The notes below the pieces were generated by a model. That model was given only the letters and a program-made list of their open reading frames with translations, had not been told where the DNA came from and did not search any database. A stretch of 48,705 nt of DNA from Deltaproteobacteria bacterium (GTDB lineage Bacteria; Myxococcota_A; Polyangia; Haliangiales; SHYZ01), in the NCBI GenBank assembly GCA_016210055.1, contig JACQUZ010000033.1, positions 1-48,705 of the forward strand, in the 5' to 3' direction. Within the stretch, counting starts at the first letter, position 1, and each line of letters opens with the position of its first letter. This document shows positions 15,966 to 24,045 of the stretch, in pieces. Made by a program: the position numbers and the translations under genes.

Positions 15966-17960
15966 ATGAACGCGAAGAGGCTCGTCAAGGAGTACGAGCG
16001 GGCGCTAAAAGCGGAGCCGGACAACTTGGTTATTCGGCTCAAGCTCGCCGCCGCCCTGCGCGAAGTTGGGCGGACGAACGATGCTTTGTCCATGTATCGT
16101 TCCGTCGCGGTCGCCTACCGGGCGCAAGGTCGCCTGGCCCAGGCCGCGGCAGTCGTGAGAAGCGTCCTGGAGCTCGAGCCTGCCCACTCGGAGATGAAGA
16201 TCCTTCTTTCGGAGCTCGACGCTGCGCAAGTCGCCCGGACGACCGCCGCCCGAGGTGAAGAGGACAAGGGGCCGGCGGAGAGCCCGGGCAGGATCGGTAT
16301 TTCCTTGCCTCTCGTAGCCTCGGCACTTGAGCGGAGAGAGAGTTCCGCGCCGCGAACGCCTGGAGCCCCACCGCGCGCACCGACTTATCCGACAGGCACG
16401 CCCACCGGAATCGCACGAGAACCCACTGAAACCCGCACTCGCCTTCCGCTGCCTGCTCCGGACGACGACGAACCGTCTTGGACCGATGCCGTCCCTGCCA
16501 TTGGTTCCGGCGTGTTGTCTCCGTTCCTGTCCCCTGCGAACAGGGAAAAGGTCCTCGTTCGGGGTACTTCGAATCGGGAAGATGAGACCGAGCGGTTCGA
16601 AGACGAAACGCTCACTCTTCCGGCGTATTCCCCTCGCACCAACGAGGCCACGAGCCCGGGGATGGACTTTGACAAGGACGCGACTCCCGGGCGTGGCTCG
16701 TCGTTCGTTCGCGATTTCCTGCCCATTGATCCGTTCGCCGACACACGAGAAGGGGTGGAGCCGACCGGCCCCGGGTGGCCCGCAAGCGGGCCCATGGAAG
16801 AGGAAGAGAGTGGGACCCTCTTCGATTCCTGGCCAGGGGACAGCGCATCCGAGTCCCACGACGCAGGTGACGCGGGTGCCTTGGACATGCTCGTCCCTGC
16901 GACCGACGTTCCTCCGCAAGCCGTTGTCCTGGCGAGGGCAGCCGAGGCCACGCTGTCCACGATTTCGCCCGACGCGACTGATCGCGTCGCGCGCATTACC
17001 CTGCCTCGGGTCAAGCCATTCACCAACGACGAGACGAAGGACGGTGAGGAAGGTGGCCCATGGGACGGGCATGCTGCCACGTTTGCACCGGTCCTTGAGC
17101 GATTGGCTCCTGACGGCTCTGCGATTGAGCCGCTTCGGTCCCCGTTCGCTGCCCTTCCCAGGGAGGTGGTGCGCGAGCTCAAGGAACGGATGTGGCAAAG
17201 GGATTTCCGCTCGGGGGACCTTATCCTGCGCGAAGGGGAGATTGGCGACTCGTGCTTCCTCATCCGCTCGGGATCCGTGCGGGTGCTCAAGCTCGACCCC
17301 GCATGCTCGATCGGCAGCCCAAGCGCACAGATTGAGATTGCCCGCTTGGGACCGGGAGCCGTGCTGGGGGAGCTGGCACTTCTCGCTGACAGTCGACGCC
17401 ATGCCACCGTGGAGGCCACTGAGGATGTTCGACTCTATGAGATCCCTCGCCATCTCCTGGTGGAGATGGCCGGACGTTTCCCCGGTCTTCGATCGCCCCT
17501 CGAGCGCCTCTGCCGTGAACGCCTGATTGCCGGGCTCCTGGCCACCGCGCCACTGTTTCGTCCCTTGCCGGAGGATGAACGAGCACGGCTCATGGCACGC
17601 TTCATCCCCATGTGCATGGAGGCCGGGCAGCCGATCATTCGTCAAGACGAGCCCGCGGAAGGTCTCTACCTGATTGTCCTCGGCGCGGTGGATGTCACCC
17701 GCGTGCTCGACCAAGGGCAATCGGTGCACCTGGCCTCCCTGCGAGAGGGGAGCTACTTCGGCGAGATCTCCCTGCTTTCCGGTGGGCTCGCGAGGGCGAC
17801 CGTGGCCACGACGACCATGTCGGAGCTGGCGTTTCTTCCCCGGCACGATTTCTACGCTGTCCTGTCCGAGTATCCGGCAATTTGGCAGGAGCTCAGGGAC
17901 GAGGCCGACCGGCGGGAGAAGCTGAACGAGGAGTTCATCACGCGGCTGTTTTTCGGCTAG
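15966..17960 (+). CDS. TPR-like protein with two cyclic-nucleotide-binding domains
   Basis: This encodes 664 residues. Residues about 1-95 form TPR-like helices (YERALKAEPDNLVIRLKLAA). A disordered Pro/Glu/Asp-rich linker runs to about 380. Two cNMP-binding domains follow: the first (about 395-515) has LGELALLADSRRHATV and the second (about 520-645) has FGEISLLSGGLARATV. Both keep the Glu and the Arg-x-AT that contact the cyclic phosphate and ribose, so both could bind cAMP or cGMP. There is no DNA-binding, kinase or channel domain, so it probably acts by protein interaction. GGGGCGG precedes the ATG, and TACCAT at 15941-15946 may be a -10 element. It is convergent with the next gene. Confidence 0.82.
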   Translation: MNAKRLVKEYERALKAEPDNLVIRLKLAAALREVGRTNDALSMYRSVAVAYRAQGRLAQAAAVVRSVLELEPAHSEMKILLSELDAAQVARTTAARGEEDKGPAESPGRIGISLPLVASALERRESSAPRTPGAPPRAPTYPTGTPTGIAREPTETRTRLPLPAPDDDEPSWTDAVPAIGSGVLSPFLSPANREKVLVRGTSNREDETERFEDETLTLPAYSPRTNEATSPGMDFDKDATPGRGSSFVRDFLPIDPFADTREGVEPTGPGWPASGPMEEEESGTLFDSWPGDSASESHDAGDAGALDMLVPATDVPPQAVVLARAAEATLSTISPDATDRVARITLPRVKPFTNDETKDGEEGGPWDGHAATFAPVLERLAPDGSAIEPLRSPFAALPREVVRELKERMWQRDFRSGDLILREGEIGDSCFLIRSGSVRVLKLDPACSIGSPSAQIEIARLGPGAVLGELALLADSRRHATVEATEDVRLYEIPRHLLVEMAGRFPGLRSPLERLCRERLIAGLLATAPLFRPLPEDERARLMARFIPMCMEAGQPIIRQDEPAEGLYLIVLGAVDVTRVLDQGQSVHLASLREGSYFGEISLLSGGLARATVATTTMSELAFLPRHDFYAVLSEYPAIWQELRDEADRREKLNEEFITRLFFG

Positions 17961-17976
17961 AGGGCCCGGCGGTCAG

Positions 17977-19257
17977 TCAGAAGGTACCCTCGTTCTTCCC
18001 CGCGCGTCCCTCGGCTTCTTGTGCCTTCATCATCACCAAGATGCGCTCCAGCGCGTCTTGGGCCGCTCGGACGACTTGAGCCAAGTGGTCGTCTGGGAGT
18101 GGCTTGGTCCGGTCGTCTCCATAGAGAAGCCCAACCACCCGGTCATGCACGGCGATCGGAATCGCGAGCATGTCGTCTGGGGCCCACCCGAGGGCGTCGA
18201 TGAGGAAATCACGCGCGAGCGGATCGCTCACTGGTCCCCGATAGGGGAGCCGCGTGCGGATGATGTCACGGAACGTGGATGGGGGCTCAAGGCTGAGCCG
18301 CGCCTCCCGAAGTTCCTCTTCCTTGACGCCAACTCCCTGCCCAGCCCAACCCGCAAGTGCCCCTTTCTTCACGATGAAGAAGGCGGACCTCCGACACAAA
18401 AGCCCGAGGTAGGTGACCAGGGCTTCGGCAACGTCGTCGCGGCTCGTCGACGTGACGAGTGTCCGCGTTGCGCTCTCGAGTGCATCCTCGGTCTCAGGGG
18501 ACGAGAGAAGCCCATGGTTCGCGACTTTGGCGATTTCCCTCGCAGCCGAATCGATCCCTAGCTCCGAGGGCGTCAAGAGCGGAACGGGGCCCGTCGTTAC
18601 CGCACCGAGGGGAACTGGCCCTGGCAGGGGGGTTGGCTCGTCGGCAAACTCCTCGACGGGAGTAGGGGTGGGAGGGCGGCGTAAGGGCTTACCGTCTGGG
18701 CCAAGGCGCACCGCGACACCCCAGGTGATCTTTTCCGTGTCGTCGCCGGAGCCGTCGCCTGCCGGGAGTTGTTCCTCGGCATTTCGGGCGAGTACCACAC
18801 CTGGCTTGAGCAGCGCGGTTTCCACCCCATAGTAGTACGCCAGTGCCCAGGCCAGCTCTGACATCACGGCTACTCCTCGCACTACGGTGGTCGCCGTGAA
18901 GAAGCCGATTTCGTCCACGGCGTGGGTATCTGCGGGATCGGCCATGGCAAGGAACAGGTTCCGCTCCTCGTCCATGTCCACCGGGACGACCCGGAATTCC
19001 TTGGCCATGTCCGCTGGGACGGTCTCGATGATCCGCGGTGGAATTCGCGCCAGCTCGACCAGGTCCACCTTGGGCACGAGCAACCTATCCCGATAGAAAT
19101 GGCACAGTGCCTGCTCGTCGAGCACGGAAGTGCTAACCAGGTGTTCGAGCAGTGTTTCCCCCTGGCCGCTGGCACGAATGGCCTGGTGGGCGGCGTGTAG
19201 CTGCTTCATCGTGATGAAACCCGCCCGGACCAAGAGCGGGCCGGTGTTATCGGCCAC
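17977..19257 (-). CDS. GspE/PilB N-terminal-like plus GAF-like protein
   Basis: About 426 residues from a GTG at 19257; an in-frame extension upstream would overlap the divergent desulfurase gene. Residues 1-150 resemble the GspE/PilB (MshEN) N-terminal domain: PLLVRAGFITMKQLHAAHQ, LLEHLVSTSVLDEQALCHFY, VPADMAKEFRVVPVDMDEER, LFLAMADPADTHAVDEIGF. This domain can bind c-di-GMP in some secretion ATPases. No ATPase follows. A Pro-rich linker (about 180-255) leads to a C-terminal GAF-like domain (about 270-415; FFIVKKGALAGWAGQG; IPIAVHDRVVGLLYGDD). It may be a stand-alone adaptor for a type II or IV system, or a second-messenger reader. No such system is in the window. Confidence 0.72.
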   Translation of the reverse strand: MADNTGPLLVRAGFITMKQLHAAHQAIRASGQGETLLEHLVSTSVLDEQALCHFYRDRLLVPKVDLVELARIPPRIIETVPADMAKEFRVVPVDMDEERNLFLAMADPADTHAVDEIGFFTATTVVRGVAVMSELAWALAYYYGVETALLKPGVVLARNAEEQLPAGDGSGDDTEKITWGVAVRLGPDGKPLRRPPTPTPVEEFADEPTPLPGPVPLGAVTTGPVPLLTPSELGIDSAAREIAKVANHGLLSSPETEDALESATRTLVTSTSRDDVAEALVTYLGLLCRRSAFFIVKKGALAGWAGQGVGVKEEELREARLSLEPPSTFRDIIRTRLPYRGPVSDPLARDFLIDALGWAPDDMLAIPIAVHDRVVGLLYGDDRTKPLPDDHLAQVVRAAQDALERILVMMKAQEAEGRAGKNEGTF

Positions 19258-19334
19258 TGTGCGTTCCCAAGGGCGTCCCGCGCCGGGGAATATCTTACTC
19301 AATTTTCCGAGCGGTTTCGTGTCAGATTGTTTTC

Positions 19335-20480
19335 GTGATCGACTTTGACCACAACGCCACGACCCGACTCGACCAACGGGTAAAGGAGGCGATGCTGGCT
19401 TTCTTGTCGTCGCCACGCGGCAACCCTTCGAGCATTCACGCCTTGGGGCGCGCGGCCCGGGACGCCCTCGAGCGCGCGCGCGAAGAGGTGGGCGCCCTTA
19501 TCGGTGCATCCTCGGGAGTCGTGTTCACCTCGGGCGGGACCGAGGCGGACTTCCTCGGGGTGCTCGGCGCGGCCCGCGCGGCGCGTGCGGCCGGTCGCCC
19601 GCCCCGCGTGGTCTCGTCTCCGCTCGAGCACCCAGCCGTGCGCGGAGCCTTGGAGACGCTATCCGACGAGGGATTCGAGGTGATGCTCCTCCCGGTCGAC
19701 GAGAAGGGACGGGTAGAGCAAGGGGATCTCGCGGAGGCCCTGCGCGGCGGGGCGGCACTCGTGACCCTCGCCTTGTCGAATCATGAGCTGGGGAACGTGT
19801 ACGACATCGCGGCGTTGGCAGAGCTCGCCCATGCGCATGGGGCGCTGTTTCACAGCGACGGGGTGCAAGCTGCAGGACGGATGTCCATCGACGTGCACGC
19901 CCTCGGCGTGGACCTTCTCTCCCTATCGGGACACAAGATGCACGGACCCAAGGGGATCGGTGCCTTGTGGGTGAAGCCTGGGGTGGAGATCTTCCCCTTG
20001 TGGAAGGGGGGGCATCAGGAGAAGGGGCTGCGGCCGGGTACCGAGAACGTGGTGGGAATTGTTGGCCTGGGTGAGGCGTGCCGGCTCGCCCGTACGGAGG
20101 GGATCTCTTGCGCAGAGTCGGTGTCGGCCCTCCGAGACCGCCTGGAGCAGGGGCTCCTCGCCATTCCTGGCGCACGGGTGAACGGCGATCGCGAGCGCCG
20201 GGTGCCAGGCACGACGAACATGGCGCTTGCAAGCGCCCCGGGAGAGCTCGTCGTGATTGCCCTGGACCTAGCAGGCGTGGCTGCTTCGACCGGCGCCGCA
20301 TGCGCGTCGGGAAGCATGGAACCGTCCCCGGTGATCCTGGCCTTGGGGCAGCCGCCAGACCGGGCCGCCGAGGCGGTTCGGTTCAGCTTGGGCCGAGACA
20401 ACACCCAGGACGAGGTCGACGAGGTCATCTCGTTGCTTCCCGTGATCGTGGAGCGGATCCGCGCCGCCAGTTTCGGCTAG
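19335..20480 (+). CDS. cysteine desulfurase, NifS/IscS family
   Basis: This encodes 381 residues from a GTG. PLP-dependent class V features are complete: HNATTR near the N-terminus, SGGTEADF (66-73), PLEHPAV with His99, HSDGVQAAG with the Asp that holds the pyridine N, SLSGHKMHGPKG with Schiff-base Lys201, LRPGTEN, and the active-site loop STGAACASGS with Cys323. The enzyme moves sulfur from cysteine to a persulfide for Fe-S clusters or tRNA thiolation. No iscU, iscA or hscAB genes are near, but mnmA lies 1.4 kb downstream, so a role in tRNA 2-thiouridine is plausible. It overlaps the convergent rlmD gene by four bases. Confidence 0.9.
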   Translation: MIDFDHNATTRLDQRVKEAMLAFLSSPRGNPSSIHALGRAARDALERAREEVGALIGASSGVVFTSGGTEADFLGVLGAARAARAAGRPPRVVSSPLEHPAVRGALETLSDEGFEVMLLPVDEKGRVEQGDLAEALRGGAALVTLALSNHELGNVYDIAALAELAHAHGALFHSDGVQAAGRMSIDVHALGVDLLSLSGHKMHGPKGIGALWVKPGVEIFPLWKGGHQEKGLRPGTENVVGIVGLGEACRLARTEGISCAESVSALRDRLEQGLLAIPGARVNGDRERRVPGTTNMALASAPGELVVIALDLAGVAASTGAACASGSMEPSPVILALGQPPDRAAEAVRFSLGRDNTQDEVDEVISLLPVIVERIRAASFG

Positions 20481-21847
20481 CCGCGGCTGAGGCTCACCAC
20501 GGTCTCGACATGCGGCGTGCCGGGCATGAGATCGATGGGTTGCACGGACTCTACCCGATACCCAGCCCGCACGAGCTCGGCCAGGTCAGCGGCCAACGAT
20601 TCTGGGCCGCAGCTCACGTACACGAGGTGGGGGACGCTTGCCTGGGTGATCGGCACGCGGGCGTCTGAGAGCCCCTTGCGCGGCGGATTGACGACCAAGA
20701 GGTCGATGTTCCCAAGGACGCGCGCGGCGATCTGAAGTCCGCTTGCCGCGTCCGCCGCGACGAAGGTGGCTGTCTCGGCGAGGCCCATCCCCTGCGCCGA
20801 TCTCCGCGCGTCTTCCACCGCGCCGGCGTGGCTTTCGACCCCGACCACCCGTGCTCCGAGACGTGCCAGCGTGAGGGCGATACCTCCCACGCCAGTGTAC
20901 AGGTCGAGCACGCGAAGGCCTTTGGCTTCGCCGACGAGGCGAACCACCTCGGCGTAGAGGCGACCTGCCTGCAGGCGATTGACCTGAAGAAAGGCGCGGG
21001 CAGAGACGACCAGGCTCACGTCGCCGATCCGGTCGCTGAGCATGCCGGTGCCCAGGAGATTGATGTCGACATCTCCGAAGAGCGCTCCCGACGTCTTCGG
21101 GTTGACGTTCAGGACCACGGAAGTGACTTCTGGGTGTTCCCGGCACAGCAGTTGGGCCAATCTTGCGAGCGCGGGACGCGGGGCTTCGCTCGCGCAGGCG
21201 ATGACGACCAGAATGCCCCCTTCGCTGCTGCGGCGAATCACCAGGTACCGGAGCTCGCCGCTTCGCGTGCGCTCGTCATGCGGTGGGATTCGCTCGCTCT
21301 CGAGGAGGTTCATGACGGTTTTCGCCACGGCGTCAATCGGAACTTCGGGAACCTGGCATCCGGCCATGTCCACCACTCGGTGCGAGAGGGGGGCATAGCT
21401 TCCGTAGACCAGGCGCCCATCGTTCCCGCTCGCGAGCACGTACTTGGCCTTGTTGCGGTACTGCACCTCGAGGGGAGACGCGATCGCCTTGTCCACCTGT
21501 GCGGAAGCGAGCTCGGGATGGCGTGAAAATGCCCGCTCGACCCTGCGCCGTTTCCAGGCGAGCTGGTCAGCGTAGCGCACGTGCGAAAGCATGCACCCGC
21601 CGCACTCGCCAAGGGCGGGGCAGCACGAGGGGACACGAGCAGGAGAGGGGGAACCCTCGAGGCGGACGAGCGATGCCCACGCTCTGGGACCATGGGGGCT
21701 GACATGTTCAATGCGAACGCGGACCTGTTCTCCAGGGAGCGCTAGAGGTACATGGATTTCCTTGTTGCCCTGGCTTCCCACCCCACGCCCTTCGTGGTCA
21801 AGGGCGTCGATGGAGATGGTCAAGATGTCCCCCTTCCTCATTTCCAC
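20477..21847 (-). CDS. rlmD: 23S rRNA (uracil-5-)-methyltransferase, RlmD/RumA family
   Basis: This encodes 456 residues, GTG start (an ATG lies two codons in). It has an N-terminal TRAM-like domain (about 1-62), then a [4Fe-4S] site with Cys76-x5-Cys82-x2-Cys85 (CPALGECGGC) and a fourth Cys in DMAGCQVP. The SAM-binding motif is VLDLYTGVGGIALTLA, followed by VVNPPRKGL and the nucleophile Cys in YVSCGPESL. The family makes 5-methyluridine in 23S rRNA using SAM; RlmC or TrmA-like specificity cannot be excluded. No Shine-Dalgarno sequence is seen; TAGGTT (21854-21859) ends six bases before the GTG. Confidence 0.87.
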   Translation of the reverse strand: MEMRKGDILTISIDALDHEGRGVGSQGNKEIHVPLALPGEQVRVRIEHVSPHGPRAWASLVRLEGSPSPARVPSCCPALGECGGCMLSHVRYADQLAWKRRRVERAFSRHPELASAQVDKAIASPLEVQYRNKAKYVLASGNDGRLVYGSYAPLSHRVVDMAGCQVPEVPIDAVAKTVMNLLESERIPPHDERTRSGELRYLVIRRSSEGGILVVIACASEAPRPALARLAQLLCREHPEVTSVVLNVNPKTSGALFGDVDINLLGTGMLSDRIGDVSLVVSARAFLQVNRLQAGRLYAEVVRLVGEAKGLRVLDLYTGVGGIALTLARLGARVVGVESHAGAVEDARRSAQGMGLAETATFVAADAASGLQIAARVLGNIDLLVVNPPRKGLSDARVPITQASVPHLVYVSCGPESLAADLAELVRAGYRVESVQPIDLMPGTPHVETVVSLSRG

Positions 21848-21903
21848 GGTCCAAACCTAGCAGTTGACGCGCCGCCCTCCCCGTGAAATATGAGGGAGCC
21901 CGC

Positions 21904-23010
21904 ATGCAGGATCGAGAGATGATTGTGGTTGCGCTCTCGGGTGGCGTGGACAGCGCCACTGCTGCGGCGATGCTCGTGGAAGCTGGCTTTCGCGTGGTGG
22001 GGATCACCATGCGCCTCTACAACGCAAGGGGGACCGCGTCTGCGAGCGGTGGCCGTTGCTGCGGCCCGCGCGACATGGAGGACGCGCGCAAGGTGTGTTC
22101 CCACTTGGGGATCCCCTTTTACGTGGCCAACTATGAAGACGAGTTCAGGCGAGCGGTCATTGACGACTTCGTCTCGGAGTACGTGGCGGGGCGCACGCCC
22201 AACCCGTGCGTTCGCTGCAACGAGAAGGTCAAGTTCGCGCCCCTTTTGGCCCGCGCGCGGGCCCTAGGCGCCTCCAAGCTCGCAACCGGGCACTACGCTC
22301 GCATCGACCACGATGCGCGAGGGCCGCGTCTCCTGCGCGGGGTCGACGAGAACAAGGATCAGTCGTATTTCCTTTTCCCGCTCCTCGGGAAAACCCTCGA
22401 GAGCCTCATGTTTCCGCTGGGCGGGCTCACCAAGGAGGAGGTCCGGGAAAAGGCGAGGGCCTACGGGATTCCCAACGCCGGGAAGCCCGAGTCCCAGGAG
22501 ATCTGCTTTGTCCCCGACGGTGACCACGTGGGCTTTGTGGAGCGGATCTCTGGGGACGCGGCGCCCAGGGCAGGCGAGGTGGTAGACATCCGCGGTCGCG
22601 TCCTCGGAAGCCACGATGGGGTGCACCGATTCACGGTTGGGCAGCGTCGAGGCCTGGGCGGAGCGCTGGGGGGCGGCCAGCCCATGTACGTGGTCTCCGT
22701 GGATGCGCTGACGCGTCGGGTCACCGTGGGCAGCCGCGAGGAGACCAGGCATGTCGGCATGCGCGTCGCGGACGTGCGCTGGATGGGCGAGTGCCCGAGC
22801 GGACCACTCCGCGCGGAGGTGCAGATCCGCCATCGCCATCGCGCCGTTCCTGGGTCCGTAATTCCCGACAGGGAATGTGGAAGTAGCGCCATGGTGAGCT
22901 TTGACTCGCCCTTGTCCTCGGTAGCGCCTGGACAGGCAGCGGTCTTTTACCAAAATGATGTGGTCATGGGCGGCGGCTGGATAGAGAGCGGACAACGAGC
23001 CGACAACTGA
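21904..23010 (+). CDS. mnmA: tRNA 2-thiouridylase MnmA
   Basis: This encodes 368 residues. The ATG at 21904 is preferred over a GTG at 21883 because GAGGGA lies six bases ahead of it. The PP-loop SGGVDS is at residues 12-17. The catalytic pair is present: Cys105 in PCVRCNEKVKF and Cys201 in SQEICFVPDGD. MnmA adenylates and thiolates U34 of Glu, Gln and Lys tRNAs, taking sulfur from a desulfurase relay. The stop codon (23008-23010) is directly followed by the ribosome binding site of the small UGA-containing gene, so the two are probably one transcript. Confidence 0.93.
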   Translation: MQDREMIVVALSGGVDSATAAAMLVEAGFRVVGITMRLYNARGTASASGGRCCGPRDMEDARKVCSHLGIPFYVANYEDEFRRAVIDDFVSEYVAGRTPNPCVRCNEKVKFAPLLARARALGASKLATGHYARIDHDARGPRLLRGVDENKDQSYFLFPLLGKTLESLMFPLGGLTKEEVREKARAYGIPNAGKPESQEICFVPDGDHVGFVERISGDAAPRAGEVVDIRGRVLGSHDGVHRFTVGQRRGLGGALGGGQPMYVVSVDALTRRVTVGSREETRHVGMRVADVRWMGECPSGPLRAEVQIRHRHRAVPGSVIPDRECGSSAMVSFDSPLSSVAPGQAAVFYQNDVVMGGGWIESGQRADN

Positions 23011-23021
23011 AGGAGGATCAA

Positions 23022-23234
23022 ATGCAGACGGTGACCATCTACGGCAAGGACACGTGACCCTACACCACTCGCGCCCGTGAGGCGCATGCCAAGCGTGGGT
23101 ACCAAGTGGACTACGTGAACGTCCAGAAGGATAGCTCTCGCATCCCCGAGATGCTCGCGCACTCAGGTGGCCGCCGTGCCGTCCCGGTGCTCGTCGAGAA
23201 TGGCCAGGTCACGATCGGATTTGGCGGTACCTGA
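23022..23234 (+). CDS. glutaredoxin-like probable selenoprotein (in-frame UGA read as selenocysteine)
   Basis: This is a 70-residue frame broken only by one TGA at codon 12 (23055-23057). It starts at ATG 23022 behind an AAGGAGG site with a 5-base gap. The product reads MQTVTIYGKDT-U-PYTTRARE and continues through a thioredoxin/glutaredoxin fold with the conserved cis-Pro and glutathione-site region RRAVPVLVEN and the end TIGFGGT. The UGA falls exactly where the first active-site Cys of the CPYC motif belongs, and the second Cys is Thr (UPYT), as in the small bacterial glutaredoxin-like selenoproteins sometimes called UXX-star. A candidate SECIS hairpin follows (23071-23085). The fold is continuous on both sides with no other lesion, which argues against a pseudogene. 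It needs selA, selB, selC and selD elsewhere. Role is probably redox. Confidence 0.82.
23071..23085 (+). promoter_or_regulatory. candidate bacterial SECIS hairpin
   Basis: GCGCC (23071-23075), loop CGTGA, GGCGC (23081-23085): a perfect 5-bp stem with a G at the second loop position, as required in bacterial SECIS elements. The loop begins 18 bases after the UGA, inside the known 16-37 base range. CCAC (23065-23068) and GTGG (23095-23098) could form a lower stem across an asymmetric bulge. It overlaps coding sequence, as bacterial SECIS elements do. Confidence 0.6.
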
Positions 23235-23244
23235 GGCGTATAGC

Positions 23245-23265
23245 TACCGCCGTGTGCGGTATACT
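23245..23265 (+). promoter_or_regulatory. -10 element and dyad upstream of rnc
   Basis: TATACT (23260-23265) ends six bases before the rnc GTG, with no good -35 box. A perfect dyad, TACCGC (23245-23250) and GCGGTA (23256-23261), overlaps its left side and could be an operator or a small RNA hairpin after the UGA-containing gene. Confidence 0.4.
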
Positions 23266-23271
23266 GCGTTC

Positions 23272-24045
23272 GTGACGGGATTGGACTCAGGGCGCTACGA
23301 TCGCCTGGAAAGAAAACTCGGATTCAGCTTTCGCGAACCGTCGCTCCTGGAAGTCGCGCTCACCCACAAGTCGTTCCTCAACGAGACCCCAGGGCTCAAG
23401 CGTGGTGACAACGAGCGCCTGGAATTCCTTGGCGACGCCGTCCTTGGCCTAGTCATCGGGCATCTCCTCATGGAGCGCTTTCCCACGCTTCGCGAAGGGG
23501 AGTTGTCCGTGATGCGAGCGCGCATCGTCAACGAGCAGGGGCTCGCCGAGGTTGCGCTCGACCTCGACTTGGGCGCTTGGCTGTTCCTCGGCAAGGGCGA
23601 AGATCAGACCGGGGGCAGGAAAAAACCGTCGCTCCTGGCGGACGCGACCGAGGCGGTCGTCGGCGCAGTCTACCTGGACGGAGGCTTCTCTGCGGTCTTT
23701 GACGTGCTCCGTCACCTCTTTGCGTCACGTCTTGGTGCCGTGGAGGCGTCGGGATTCACGGATTTCAAGACCAGGCTCCAGGAGCGTGCTCAGGGGCTTC
23801 TTCGTGAAACGCCACGCTATGCCCTCGTCGGGCAGAAAGGCCCCGACCACGACAAGACGTTCGAGGTGGCGGTCCTCTTGGGTGGAAAGGAACTGGCGCG
23901 CGGCGACGGGCGATCAAAGAAAGAGGCCGAGCAGCGCGCGGCCGAGAAGGCGCTCGGCGTGCTCCCCGGAGATCCTACATCCCCATCGCAGGATGCGGGT
24001 CCTCGTGGCTTGAAGCCGACTTCTTCAGATCCGTCGACGCCTTGA
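23272..24045 (+). CDS. rnc: ribonuclease III
   Basis: This encodes 257 residues from a GTG at 23272, the usual length of bacterial RNase III. The nuclease domain has the signature NERLEFLGDAVLGL (about 47-60) and the second acidic site DATEAVVGAVYLDGG (about 124-138). A double-stranded RNA-binding domain follows (about 165-235; DFKTRLQERAQ ... GGKELARGDGRSKKEAEQRAA), then a disordered tail. It cleaves double-stranded RNA in rRNA processing and mRNA decay. No Shine-Dalgarno sequence is present, and a -10-like hexamer ends six bases upstream, suggesting a leaderless transcript. The last 71 bases overlap the convergent DUF4340 gene. Confidence 0.93.
   Translation: MTGLDSGRYDRLERKLGFSFREPSLLEVALTHKSFLNETPGLKRGDNERLEFLGDAVLGLVIGHLLMERFPTLREGELSVMRARIVNEQGLAEVALDLDLGAWLFLGKGEDQTGGRKKPSLLADATEAVVGAVYLDGGFSAVFDVLRHLFASRLGAVEASGFTDFKTRLQERAQGLLRETPRYALVGQKGPDHDKTFEVAVLLGGKELARGDGRSKKEAEQRAAEKALGVLPGDPTSPSQDAGPRGLKPTSSDPSTP

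Noticed and set aside
16005..17846. Open frame of over 600 codons on the minus strand opposite the cNMP-binding gene
   Set aside because: It is a mirror of a high-G+C coding region. Its translation has no recognisable domains and is rich in Arg, Gly and Pro, whereas the plus-strand frame has clear TPR and cNMP-binding motifs.
19258..19334. N-terminal extension of the GspE-N/GAF-like gene to position 19416
   Set aside because: It would overlap the start of the divergent desulfurase gene, and the added residues show no homology and a basic, low-complexity composition.
23022..23234. Pseudogene or sequencing error as explanation for the in-frame TGA
   Set aside because: The fold is conserved on both sides, the TGA is at the one residue replaced by Sec in known homologues, the second Cys is Thr as in UPYT-type proteins, and a SECIS-like stem follows. 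It remains untested without the rest of the genome.
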